DNA from: Phaeobacter gallaeciensis DSM 26640
Lineage (GTDB): Bacteria > Pseudomonadota > Alphaproteobacteria > Rhodobacterales > Rhodobacteraceae
Direction: 5' to 3'
DNA length: 64,000 nucleotides
NCBI RefSeq assembly: GCF_000511385.1
Contig: NC_023137.1
Coordinates: forward strand, 937,001-1,001,000
The position numbers were made by a program, and so were the translations under genes. Below the pieces are notes generated by a model. The model was not told the DNA's origin, did not search any database, and saw only the letters and a list, made by a program, of their open reading frames with translations. This document shows, piece by piece, positions 1 through 8,466 of this stretch; within the stretch, counting starts at the first letter, position 1; each line of letters begins with the position of its first letter.

Positions 1-246
1 GATCTGAAAAACATTACGCTGTCGTATTGCGAGGCGAGCCCCGCGTCAGAGGCCCGCAGTGGCGGTGTCAATGCGGACGTTATCGCGCTGAGCCAGCGCT
101 TCGCCACCTTGATGAGTGAGTATCAGGAGGCGATGGCCGATGGAATTATCACCATCAACGAGGCCAAGCGACTGCTGCGTGAAACTGTGATGCTGCAGCA
201 GGTGCTGCTGGATATGAAACTGCATCTGGAAGAAGAGAGTGGCTGA
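1..246 (+). CDS. unknown protein, C-terminal part (start outside window)
   Basis: The reading frame is open from base 1 and ends at TGA 244-246, giving 81 visible residues. The piece is mostly predicted helix, with an acidic tail ending in LHLEEESG. I see no catalytic or metal-binding motif and do not recognise the family. It ends one base before the arsH ATG, and its last codons supply the purine-rich GAAGAAGAG that probably serves as the arsH ribosome binding site, so the two genes are likely co-transcribed. The tight coupling and codon use argue that it is a real gene. Confidence 0.6.
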   Translation, partial: DLKNITLSYCEASPASEARSGGVNADVIALSQRFATLMSEYQEAMADGIITINEAKRLLRETVMLQQVLLDMKLHLEEESG

Positions 247-247
247 G

Positions 248-997
248 ATGTCAACGGGGAAGGCCGCGACGCCTGAAGCACGAGCGGCCGAGGATCTACC
301 TGCCCTTGTCGATGCCGCATTGCCACAGATTGATGTTGCTGGTTTGGCAGCGGGGGGCGACCCGCTGCATCCACCGCGCATTTTGCTCCTCTACGGGTCG
401 TTACGGTCTGTAAGCTATTCACGAAAAGTCGTCGAGGAGGCCGCGCGAATCCTGCGTGCGCTGGGCTGTGAAACGCGGATCTTTGATCCGAGCGGATTGC
501 CCCTGCCGGATGATGAGGGATCCGAGGGGCATCCCAAGGTCAGCGAACTGCGCGATCTGGTGGTCTGGAGCGAGGGCATGGTCTGGTCCAGCCCCGAACG
601 CCATGGCGCAATGACCGGCATTATGAAAACGCAGATCGACTGGCTGCCGCTGTCGCTGAAAGGCGGCATCCGCACCACGCAGGGCAAGACGCTGGCAGTG
701 ATGCAGGTCTCCGGCGGGTCACAATCCTTCAATGCGGTCAATCAGATGCGCATTCTGGGCCGTTGGATGCGGATGATCACCATTCCCAACCAGTCCTCTA
801 TACCCAAGGCCTGGCTGGAATTTGGCGAGGGCGAGCGACTGCCTGACGGGCCGTTCTATCGCCGGGTTGTCGATGTGATGGAAGAGTTGGTGAAATTCAC
901 CTGGCTGACCCGTGGCCGCAAGGATTACCTAGTCGACCGCTATTCCGAGCGGGTTGAAGATGTCGAAGCCGTGCATCAGCGGGTGTCGCAGAAATAG
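248..997 (+). CDS. arsH: ArsH-type NADPH-dependent FMN reductase
   Basis: This 249-residue flavodoxin-like protein matches ArsH, an FMN oxidoreductase that in other bacteria oxidises trivalent organoarsenicals or acts as a general NADPH:FMN reductase. The flavin phosphate loop [10 protein letters not shown] lies at about residues 50-59. The second flavin-binding stretch, [10 protein letters not shown], is at about 115-124, and the C-terminal YLVDRYSER is typical of ArsH. ATG 248 follows the upstream stop by one base with GAAGAAGAG about ten bases ahead; an in-frame GTG at 239 would add three residues. No arsenite pump, arsenate reductase or ArsR regulator is visible on this side, so an arsenic role is family knowledge and not supported by local context. 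A terminator follows. Confidence 0.88.
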   Translation: MSTGKAATPEARAAEDLPALVDAALPQIDVAGLAAGGDPLHPPRILLLYGSLRSVSYSRKVVEEAARILRALGCETRIFDPSGLPLPDDEGSEGHPKVSELRDLVVWSEGMVWSSPERHGAMTGIMKTQIDWLPLSLKGGIRTTQGKTLAVMQVSGGSQSFNAVNQMRILGRWMRMITIPNQSSIPKAWLEFGEGERLPDGPFYRRVVDVMEELVKFTWLTRGRKDYLVDRYSERVEDVEAVHQRVSQK

Positions 998-1030
998 TCC
1001 GACCCGTCTGTCGCACCGTTCCACGAAAAA

Positions 1031-1057
1031 GGCCTGCCACACTCGGCAGGCTTTTTT
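1031..1057. terminator. intrinsic terminator between arsH and the ketosynthase gene
   Basis: A seven-base-pair GC stem, GCCTGCC 1032-1038 with GGCAGGC 1045-1051, is followed by six T residues and preceded by five A residues. It can therefore end transcription from both convergent neighbours. Confidence 0.8.
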
Positions 1058-1097
1058 CTATGGCTCATGTTGTGTACTGGGGCGAGCCTGCGAAGGC

Positions 1098-2222
1098 TCA
1101 GGCAACGCGGCGCAGGATCACTGAACCCACGGAATAGCCTGCCCCAAACGAACAGATCAGCCCAAGATCTCCCGCGGCCAAATCATCTGAGTATTTTGAG
1201 AAAGCGATGATTGACCCGGCTGAGGATGTATTGGCGTAGTCCTGCAGGATATTGGGCTGTTCACCGGCCTCCGGCGTGCGGCCGAGGACTTTCTTGCCGA
1301 TGAAATCATTCATCGTCTTATTCGCTTGATGCAGCCAGAGCCGCTTCAGGTCGGTGTTTGCAACCCCTTCGGCCTCCATATGCTCGGCGATATGCTGGCT
1401 CACCATCGGCAGCACTTCTTTAAATACCTTACGCCCGTTCTGCATGAACTGCATGTCGCGGCGATCCTCGACGCCGTCCGGGCGGGAGCGGCGGAGGTAG
1501 CCATTGTTGTTGCGGATGTTGTTGGAGAAACTGGTGGCACAGCGGGTCGACAGGATCTCGAAATAGGCTCCCGTTGCGTCTTCGCTGCGCTCGATCAGGG
1601 TCGCAGTCGCCACATCGCCAAAGATGAAGTGACAATCGCGGTCGCGCCATTCCAGATGGCCGGAGCAAATCTCCGGGTTCACCACCAGTGCCGAACGGAT
1701 CGACCCCGACCGCACCATATCGGCAGCAGCTTGAATACCAAAGGTTGCCGAGGAACAGGCGACATTCATGTCAAAGGCAAAGCCCTCAATGCCCAGCAGC
1801 TCCTGAATTTCGATTGCCAGCGCAGGATAGGCGCGTTCCATATTGGAAGCGGCGCAGATTACGGCATCAACATCCGCAGCGGTCTTGCCTGCCTGCGCCA
1901 GCGCCTTCTTGGCGGCATCCAGCGCCATCTCCGCCATGATTGACGGCTCATCATCGGCACGTTGGCGCAGCAGTGGGTGCATCACCTCAGGGTCCAGAAC
2001 GCCGCTTTTGTCCATCACGTAACGCTGTTCGATGCCGGAGGCTTTGAGGATGAACTCCTCGGAGGAATGCGCCAGCGGCTCCATTTCGCCAGCGGCAATC
2101 GCCTCGGCATTTTTGGCATTGGTCTTGTCTGCGTAGGCATTGAATGCCGCGACCAGCTCGGCATTGGTGATCGTCTGTGACGGGGTGAAGACGCCCGTGC
2201 CGGTGATGGCGGGTGTGAACAT
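1098..2222 (-). CDS. beta-ketoacyl-ACP synthase III family protein (FabH-like)
   Basis: This thiolase-fold condensing enzyme is related to FabH. With the ATG at 2222 it has 374 residues and begins MFTPAITGTGVFTP, matching the usual FabH start, with GAAGG eight bases upstream. A further ATG at 2270 adds 16 residues that look like leader. The catalytic triad is intact: Cys156 in NVACSSATF, His298 in LWLHQANKTM and Asn331 in YANTSSAGS. It is longer than E. coli FabH (317) and has an insertion after the first strand. It may start fatty acid synthesis or, as in FabH-like side branches, make a specialised acyl product; the sequence does not decide this. It is divergent from the marR efflux operon. 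Confidence 0.85.
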   Translation of the reverse strand: MFTPAITGTGVFTPSQTITNAELVAAFNAYADKTNAKNAEAIAAGEMEPLAHSSEEFILKASGIEQRYVMDKSGVLDPEVMHPLLRQRADDEPSIMAEMALDAAKKALAQAGKTAADVDAVICAASNMERAYPALAIEIQELLGIEGFAFDMNVACSSATFGIQAAADMVRSGSIRSALVVNPEICSGHLEWRDRDCHFIFGDVATATLIERSEDATGAYFEILSTRCATSFSNNIRNNNGYLRRSRPDGVEDRRDMQFMQNGRKVFKEVLPMVSQHIAEHMEAEGVANTDLKRLWLHQANKTMNDFIGKKVLGRTPEAGEQPNILQDYANTSSAGSIIAFSKYSDDLAAGDLGLICSFGAGYSVGSVILRRVA

Positions 2223-2432
2223 GCGCTGGACCTTCGGGTGGTTTTCAAAAAGTGCTGCATATCTGGGCATCTTCCCCCAGTCAGGTCAAGTCTGCCCCTT
2301 TGTTCCTGGCAATAGTGGCCCCTACGTCAACGCCGCGGGCAGGGCGCTGTGGTCGGTTTGAGGCAGTCAGGAAACTTCCCTCCTTGAATAGTTCGAATTT
2401 TGAAGTATATGCGCACTGAAGGCGGTGGCGGA

Positions 2433-2930
2433 ATGATTCGAGAATCCGACAAGATCTTTGACGATGACACTGGCCAGCATCCGGGCGAAATCCGTCCAGA
2501 GGTCTGCGCGATGTTAGGTGTGTTTGCGCTCTATTGGCGCATTGATGCCTGCATCGAAGACAGCATTGAAGTCCCGGAATTGAGCCGTATGGAATGCCAC
2601 ATACTGGTGCGCCTTGGCACCCCATCCCGTATGGGGGAGTTGGCACGAATGCTGCAGACGGTTCCCTCTTCGGTGACCGCGGCAGCAGATCGTCTTGAAC
2701 GGCAAGGGCTGATCCGGCGTAGCCGTGATCCTCAGGACCGGCGCGCCTGGCTTTTGTCACTGACGCCAGATGGTCTGATCAAGCGGGATCGCCTGGTGGC
2801 GGCGATGTCAGAGCTGTTTCAGCGCATTTCCGGGCTGGATCCGGACGAAATCCAACAATTTGCGGCCCTTTCGGCCAAAATCCATGACACTGTTGTAGCG
2901 GCGGACGCGAATCCGCTTCGGAAGGAGTAA
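2433..2930 (+). CDS. MarR family transcriptional regulator
   Basis: A 165-residue winged-helix regulator. The helix-turn-helix spans roughly MGELARMLQTVPSSVTAAAD, and the wing contains the family hallmark DPQDRRAWLLSLTPDG. ATG 2433 has GGCGGTGGCGGA directly upstream and is preferred; in-frame ATG 2409 and TTG 2400 are alternatives. Its stop lies three bases before the start of the efflux adaptor gene, so it is the first gene of a regulator-adaptor-pump operon. MarR proteins commonly repress such pumps until a ligand binds, so this one probably controls its own operon and perhaps the divergent ketosynthase gene (inference). Confidence 0.88.
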   Translation: MIRESDKIFDDDTGQHPGEIRPEVCAMLGVFALYWRIDACIEDSIEVPELSRMECHILVRLGTPSRMGELARMLQTVPSSVTAAADRLERQGLIRRSRDPQDRRAWLLSLTPDGLIKRDRLVAAMSELFQRISGLDPDEIQQFAALSAKIHDTVVAADANPLRKE

Positions 2931-2933
2931 CTT

Positions 2934-3977
2934 ATGCAGCTGAGTTCGAGAGTCATCGCCGGTATCGCCGCGCTGATGTTGGCGGGGGGACCGGCAGTTG
3001 CCGCGGATGTCCTGAAACCAGTCAAACTGATGGAAACACAGTCCGGTGCAATGCCAATCCACCGCGAGTTCTACGGTCAGGTCGCCGCCAAGGAAACGGT
3101 TGATCTGGCATTCCAGGTTGGCGGTCAGGTGGTGAAATTTCCCGTGACCGAAGGTGCCTTTGTGCCGAAGGGGGCGCTGGTTGCTGAACTGGACCTCGAA
3201 CCTTTTGAGCTGAAGCTTGGCCAGGCCCAGTTGCAAAAAGAACAGGCGGATCGCACGGTCACGCGTCTGGAAAAACTGACTGGTACCGTCAGCCAGGTCT
3301 CCATCGACGATGCCGAGACCCAGGCGGGTCTGGCACGGATTGCCCTGCGGGATGCTGATTACGCGTTGGAACATGCAACTCTGAACGCTCCTTTTGATGC
3401 GCTGGTTTCCAGCCGTGAAGTGGCGTTGTTCAGCACTGTCAGCGCAGGCGCGCCGGTTGTGCGCCTGCACGACATGTCGGAACTCCACATTGAGGTCGAC
3501 GTGCCTGAAGTGCTGTTCCAACAGGGGGAAGACAATGATGCCCTGACAATCACCGCAACCTTCCCGGGTGGTGATACAGCATATCCGCTGGAAATCCTGG
3601 AATTCGACGCAGAGGCCAGCAGTGTTGGCCAGACCTATCGCGTGACCTTCCGCCTGGACCCGCCGAAGGATCGTCAGATCTTCCCCGGCGCGTCCACGAC
3701 GGTTCGGGTGACCGTGGATACCGGCGTATCGGCCATCGTTGTTCCGCCCACCGCAATTGTTCCCAAAGCCAATGGGGAGACCGGTGTAATGCTGTTTTCA
3801 CCCAAAGGTGAGGATGAGGGCACCGTGACCTGGACCAAGGTTGAAACCTCCGCCACCGATGGTGGCCAGATTGAGATCACCTCCGGTCTTCAGGGCGGTG
3901 AAGAAATCGTGCTGACCGGTGGCAGCACGCTCGCCGATGGTGAGGCCGTACGCCGCTTCACCGGCTTCACCAACTGA
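2934..3977 (+). CDS. RND efflux periplasmic adaptor subunit (membrane fusion protein)
   Basis: A 347-residue HlyD/AcrA-type adaptor that bridges an inner-membrane RND pump and an outer-membrane channel. A signal peptide covers about residues 1-24, ending AVAAD. The lipoyl half-motif FQVGGQVVKFPVTEGAFVPK is followed by a helical hairpin (about 90-135), then the second lipoyl half at APFDALVSSREV and the beta-barrel. ATG 2934 has a strong AAGGAG seven bases ahead. There is no lipobox, so it is soluble or anchored by the uncleaved signal. It sits between marR and the pump, 11 bases from the latter. No outer-membrane factor is encoded nearby, so it probably uses a TolC-like partner elsewhere. Confidence 0.9.
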   Translation: MQLSSRVIAGIAALMLAGGPAVAADVLKPVKLMETQSGAMPIHREFYGQVAAKETVDLAFQVGGQVVKFPVTEGAFVPKGALVAELDLEPFELKLGQAQLQKEQADRTVTRLEKLTGTVSQVSIDDAETQAGLARIALRDADYALEHATLNAPFDALVSSREVALFSTVSAGAPVVRLHDMSELHIEVDVPEVLFQQGEDNDALTITATFPGGDTAYPLEILEFDAEASSVGQTYRVTFRLDPPKDRQIFPGASTTVRVTVDTGVSAIVVPPTAIVPKANGETGVMLFSPKGEDEGTVTWTKVETSATDGGQIEITSGLQGGEEIVLTGGSTLADGEAVRRFTGFTN

Positions 3978-3988
3978 GGGCGGATCTC

Positions 3989-6900
3989 ATGGATATTGCA
4001 CGCGGGTCGATCAATCGGCCGCTCTATACTTGGATCATCATGCTGACCGCCTTGTTCGGCGGGATATGGGGGTTCGTGAACCTTGGTCGACTTGAAGATC
4101 CGGCCTTTACCATCAAGCAGGCGGTGGTCATCACCCAATATCCGGGTGCCAGTGCCGAGCAGGTTGCGCTGGAGGTGTCAGAACCACTGGAATCTGCCAT
4201 TCAGAAAATGGGTGAGGTAAAACTCATTAAGTCCATGAACCAGCCGGGGCTGTCACGCATCGATGTTGAGATGCAGGATACCTATGACGGCACCGAGCTG
4301 CCGGATATCTGGACGAAGCTACGCAGTGAGATCGGAGACGCTGCACGCGAGCTGCCGGAGGGCGTCAGCACACCGTTCGTCAATGATGGGTTCGGGGATG
4401 TGTTTGGCGTTTTCTACGCCGTCACAGCTGAAGGCTTCACCGATGCGGAGCGTCACGAAATGGCGACCTTCCTGCGACGTGAACTGCTTGCCGTGGATGG
4501 GGTTGCTGACGTGGAGATCGCAGGCCTACCGGAAGAAGCAATCTTTGTTGAGCCCAAGATGGCGATCACGGTTAACCAGAATATTCCGATCAGCGCGGTG
4601 TCCAATGCACTGGCGACAGCCAACTCCGTTCGCTCTGCCGGTGAGGTTGACAATGGCCCCGCCCGGACTCGCATCAGCGCGCCGGAAGGCTCGGACTCGG
4701 TCACTGAAATCGCGGGCTTGACGATTGGATCACAGGGCGAGGTCGTCAATATCGTTGATATGGCGGATGTGTATCGCGGTCGCGTGGATGAGCCATCACA
4801 AATCATCCGATTCAATGGTGTCGAGGCCTTCACCATGGGCGTCGCCGGGTTGGAGACCGAAAACATCGTTGAAGTGGGTCAACGTGTTGATGCGCGACTT
4901 GCCGAGCTTGATAGCCAGATCCCTTACGGGGTTGAATTAAAGCCGATCTACCAGCAACACGTCGTCGTAGATGAGGCGTCCAGCTCCTTTCTTGTGAACC
5001 TTGCGATGTCTGTTGGCATCGTGGTGGTCGTTCTGGCGATCTTCATGGGCTGGCGCGCCGCAATTGTTGTGGGCGCAACCCTTCTGCTGACGGTTGTCGG
5101 CACGTTGATGTTCATGAATTTCTTTGCCATCGAAATGGAGCGGATCTCACTCGGGGCGTTGATCATTGCGATGGGGATGCTGGTGGACAACGCGATTGTT
5201 GTGGCCGAGGGGATGCAGATCTCCATGGCGCATGGGCGAAACTCTCGCGAAGCCGCGCATGAAGCCGCCTCCAAGACCCAGATCCCGCTGCTGGGTGCCA
5301 CCGTGATTGGTATCATGGCCTTTGCCGGTATCGGCCTCAGCCCGGATGCGACCGGTGAGTTCATGTTCTCGCTGTTTGCGGTGATTGGCATTTCGCTGCT
5401 GCTCAGCTGGCTTCTGGCACTGACGGCAACGCCGCTGCTGGCTCACTACTTCTTTAAACAGGGAAGCGGCGACGATCATGATGCCTATTCCGGGACCCTG
5501 TTCCGCGTATACAGCAAGATTCTGCGGCTTTCGTTGAAACTACGCTGGTTCGTGGTGCCGGGCCTTTTGGCAATCACTGTGTTGTGTTTCATTGGCTTTG
5601 GGCAGGTAAAACAGCAGTTTTTCCCGAATTCCAACACGCCGCTGTTCTTCGTGCACTACAAGCTGCCACAAGGCACGTCGATAGGAACAACCTCTGAGCA
5701 TATGCGTGTCTTTGAGGGCTGGCTGGAAGAACGGGAAGATGTTGTGGCCGTAACGACATTTGTCGGAGAAGGTGCCACACGTTTCATGCTGACCTATGAT
5801 GCAGAAGATCCCACACCGAGCTATGGGCATCTCATTATCCGGGCCACCAGCCTGGATGCGATCCCGGCGCTACAGGCAGATCTCGAAGTCTTCGGCAAGG
5901 GGCGCTTTCCTGAGGGTGAGTTCCGCACCAAACGTCTGGTCTTTGGTCCCGGCGGCGGTGATCCGATTGAGGTGCGGTTTTCCGGACCCGATCCACGCGT
6001 CCTTCGCCAGCTGGGGGATGAGGCCATGCAGAGGTTGCAACAGGCCACCTCTGACATCATCAGTGTGCGGCAAGACTGGCGCGAGCAGGAAATCTCGCTC
6101 AAGCCGGTCTATGCCACAGATCGGGCACAGACGGCTGGTGTCACGCGTGAAGCAATTGCGGATACCTTGCAGTTCTCGACCGATGGTTTGAGTGCCGGTA
6201 TATTCCGGGAACGCGATCGCTTGATCCCTATTGTCCTGCGTCGCGAAGATACCGGCAACTATAACCTAATGGATCAACTGGTGTTCTCCGAAGCGGCTGG
6301 TAAATTCGTGCCCGTTGAACAGATGATCGACGGTGTGGATATCGTGGTGGAGAATACACTTGTCCGCCGCCGCGATCGGGTACCGACATTGACTGTCGGC
6401 GCGGATATTCAGGCGGACCTGACCGCGGCCACTGTTTTTTCTCAGGTGCAGAGCACTATTGAAGAGATTGCGCTGCCGGCCGGGTACACTATGGAATGGG
6501 GGGGAGAGCATGAGGATTCTGCCGAAGCGAATGCCAGCCTAGGTAAGCAGCTACCGGTTACAATCCTCATTATGGTGCTGATCTCCGTTCTGCTGTTCAA
6601 TGCCATTCGCCAGCCGATCATTATCTGGTTGCTGGTGCCAATGTCAGTGAATGGTGTGGTGATCGGTCTTCTCGGGACTGGGCTTCCCTTCACCTTTACT
6701 GCGCTGCTTGGCCTGCTCAGCCTGTCTGGGATGCTGATCAAAAACGGTATCGTATTGGTCGAGGAGATTGATCTGGTGCGTGCCGAAGGCAAACCCATGC
6801 GTGAGGCCATCGTCGAGGCGTCTGTCTCACGTCTGCGTCCGGTGATGCTGGCGGCTGTGACGACCATTCTCGGGATGGTGCCGCTGCTGACCGATGCCTT

Positions 6901-7033
6901 CTTCGTGTCGATGGCGATCACCATCATGGGGGGGCTGGCCTTTGCCACGGTGCTGACACTGGTTGCCGCGCCAGTATTCTACCTGATCTTCTTCGCGCGG
7001 GATGAAAAGCGTGAGCAGGCCGCCGCAGCCTGA
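3989..7033 (+). CDS. RND family efflux pump, inner-membrane transporter
   Basis: A 1014-residue proton-driven transporter of the AcrB/MdtB superfamily, of full family length. It has the usual duplicated architecture: transmembrane helix 1, a large periplasmic loop, helices 2-6, then the repeat with helices 7-12. The proton-relay region in helix 4 reads GMLVDNAIVVAEGM. It carries one Asp followed by Asn, where AcrB has two Asp residues. The helix-10 lysine is present in SGMLIKNGIVLVEE. The substrate cannot be read from the sequence. Together with the preceding MarR regulator and adaptor it forms one operon, closed by a strong terminator just after the stop codon. Confidence 0.92.
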   Translation: MDIARGSINRPLYTWIIMLTALFGGIWGFVNLGRLEDPAFTIKQAVVITQYPGASAEQVALEVSEPLESAIQKMGEVKLIKSMNQPGLSRIDVEMQDTYDGTELPDIWTKLRSEIGDAARELPEGVSTPFVNDGFGDVFGVFYAVTAEGFTDAERHEMATFLRRELLAVDGVADVEIAGLPEEAIFVEPKMAITVNQNIPISAVSNALATANSVRSAGEVDNGPARTRISAPEGSDSVTEIAGLTIGSQGEVVNIVDMADVYRGRVDEPSQIIRFNGVEAFTMGVAGLETENIVEVGQRVDARLAELDSQIPYGVELKPIYQQHVVVDEASSSFLVNLAMSVGIVVVVLAIFMGWRAAIVVGATLLLTVVGTLMFMNFFAIEMERISLGALIIAMGMLVDNAIVVAEGMQISMAHGRNSREAAHEAASKTQIPLLGATVIGIMAFAGIGLSPDATGEFMFSLFAVIGISLLLSWLLALTATPLLAHYFFKQGSGDDHDAYSGTLFRVYSKILRLSLKLRWFVVPGLLAITVLCFIGFGQVKQQFFPNSNTPLFFVHYKLPQGTSIGTTSEHMRVFEGWLEEREDVVAVTTFVGEGATRFMLTYDAEDPTPSYGHLIIRATSLDAIPALQADLEVFGKGRFPEGEFRTKRLVFGPGGGDPIEVRFSGPDPRVLRQLGDEAMQRLQQATSDIISVRQDWREQEISLKPVYATDRAQTAGVTREAIADTLQFSTDGLSAGIFRERDRLIPIVLRREDTGNYNLMDQLVFSEAAGKFVPVEQMIDGVDIVVENTLVRRRDRVPTLTVGADIQADLTAATVFSQVQSTIEEIALPAGYTMEWGGEHEDSAEANASLGKQLPVTILIMVLISVLLFNAIRQPIIIWLLVPMSVNGVVIGLLGTGLPFTFTALLGLLSLSGMLIKNGIVLVEEIDLVRAEGKPMREAIVEASVSRLRPVMLAAVTTILGMVPLLTDAFFVSMAITIMGGLAFATVLTLVAAPVFYLIFFARDEKREQAAAA

Positions 7034-7058
7034 TCACGGCGCCTGATATCTCAAGAGA

Positions 7059-7089
7059 AAGCCCCGGTTTATAGAACCGGGGCTTTTTT
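7059..7089 (+). terminator. intrinsic terminator of the efflux operon
   Basis: A nine-base-pair stem, GCCCCGGTT 7061-7069 with AACCGGGGC 7075-7083, has a five-base loop and is followed by six T residues. Confidence 0.88.
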
Positions 7090-7624
7090 GTTGTGTAGAT
7101 CACCTTCTGATTGCGGGATTGGCTCCGCTGGATAGGTTTTGCACTGGCATGGGCTACGTGGCACGGTCCCTGTCCAGGGCAGATACCGGTGTGGCGGTTG
7201 GTATTTCGGCCCCAAAACCCTGCGATGACCCGAGCGCGATCTCTTAAGACTTAGGCGCTGGCAAAGCGCTGACAGGATTCGCCCCAATTGCCGGTTGGGC
7301 GGGCCAAATTCCGCCTTAATCCCCGCGATTCCTTTCCAGATTTCAACGCCAGGCCCGTATCCACAGGGAAAACCGCACTGAAATCCTTGCTGGAAAAATG
7401 ACATTTTTCCCGATGTTTGAGCGAAGTTTCTCTAAAAACGTTCAGAGAGGTTAAGGAAAATATAGAGCTGCGGCAGTCCTGTGGCCGCAATAATCGCACG
7501 CGTTAACTGATTGTTAAACACGTCACATTCTGCGCGTTTTTCTGACAGCTCTCCACAACTCCGAGCCGCATTCCAGCCTCAGCCGACCCCGAAGATGGCG
7601 ATGTGGGAAAAATAGGAGTGGACC
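7090..7624. other. 530-base intergenic stretch without a convincing gene
   Basis: No reading frame here has gene-like codon use on either strand. Composition drifts from GC-rich to AT-richer toward the protease gene, as expected of a promoter region. It holds a perfect inverted repeat at 7392-7410 (listed separately) and a GTTAAC/GTTAAA-rich patch near 7503-7518. I identified no RNA family. Confidence 0.5.
7392..7410. repeat. perfect 9-bp inverted repeat with one-base spacer
   Basis: GGAAAAATG and CATTTTTCC flank a single A. The near-dyad symmetry, short spacer and lack of a T-run suggest a protein-binding operator and not a terminator. It lies 215 bases upstream of the secreted protease gene. 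Confidence 0.5.
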
Positions 7625-8338
7625 ATGAAACGCATTATCGGGCTTATCGCCGCCGCTATTATTTCAAGTACAACCTTTAGCCTTTCTGCCGAGGCGCAGT
7701 CCTCAGGGGTCAGGGCCGTGCAGGGGTGGGAAGCCGTCGGGCGGCTCAACATCGCCGGACGCAATATGTGTACCGGCAGTCTGATCGCACCCAATCTGGT
7801 GCTGACAGCTGCGCATTGTCTCTATAATCCGCAAACCGGACAGGCCGTGAATCCCCGAAATATCAAATTCGAGGCCGGCCTCAATGGGCGCAGAGCGAAG
7901 GCATCGCGCCGTGTGGTGAAAGCCGTTGTCCATCCCGGATATCGTCACAACTGGTCCAGCCGTAGCGAAGCGGGCAGCGATATCGCGGTTTTGCGTCTGG
8001 ATCGTCCGATTGCAGGCAGTCAGATCCGTCCCTTCGTATTGGCCGCAGCGCCTACGCCGGGCGACAGTGTCGATGTACTCTCCTACACCGTCAATCAGGC
8101 CACTCGCCCGGCCCGTGAAAAAGGCTGCCGGATCCTGTCGACCAGAAGCGAAACTCTGGTGACCTCCTGTCGAGTAGAATATGGCGCTTCCGGTTCGCCA
8201 GTGCTTCAGATGCGCAAAGGCGGCGCGCCGCTGCTGGTTTCGGTGATCTCCGCCAAGGCTCAGATCGGTCGCAAGCGGGTGTCGCTGGCCACCACCTTTG
8301 ATGGATCGCTGCGCAGGCTAATGCGCCGCGCAGGCTGA
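7625..8338 (+). CDS. secreted trypsin-like serine protease
   Basis: A 237-residue chymotrypsin-fold (S1) protease. The signal peptide covers about residues 1-24 and ends SAEAQ. The catalytic triad is His64 in LTAAHC, Asp119 in GSDIAVL and Ser189 in YGASGSP. The usual GDSGGP is altered to GASGSP, but the serine is kept. Four cysteines (49, 65, 168, 182) could form two disulfides. ATG 7625 follows AATAGGAGTGGACC, a good ribosome binding site. It is monocistronic, with a long AT-richer upstream region and a bidirectional terminator downstream. Substrate unknown; the small size suggests no extra targeting domains and a periplasmic or extracellular location. Confidence 0.88.
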   Translation: MKRIIGLIAAAIISSTTFSLSAEAQSSGVRAVQGWEAVGRLNIAGRNMCTGSLIAPNLVLTAAHCLYNPQTGQAVNPRNIKFEAGLNGRRAKASRRVVKAVVHPGYRHNWSSRSEAGSDIAVLRLDRPIAGSQIRPFVLAAAPTPGDSVDVLSYTVNQATRPAREKGCRILSTRSETLVTSCRVEYGASGSPVLQMRKGGAPLLVSVISAKAQIGRKRVSLATTFDGSLRRLMRRAG

Positions 8339-8410
8339 GCTGGGCCTGCCCAGCCTCCGCTCCGTTTCCCACAAAAGCGTCTGTGGGAGGTGGGCAGCGT
8401 CCAGTCAGAC

Positions 8411-8444
8411 AAAACCCCCGGAGCATCTGCTTCGGGGGTTTTGC
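8411..8444. terminator. bidirectional intrinsic terminator
   Basis: A long hairpin, AAAACCCCCG 8411-8420 with CGGGGGTTTT 8433-8442, is extended inward by GAGCA/TGCTT pairing. The A-run and T-run serve both convergent genes. A second, imperfect stem lies just upstream (8347-8398, CTGCCCA/TGGGCAG). Confidence 0.85.
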
Positions 8445-8466
8445 GTTTTGCAGATCGGGAGCCACG

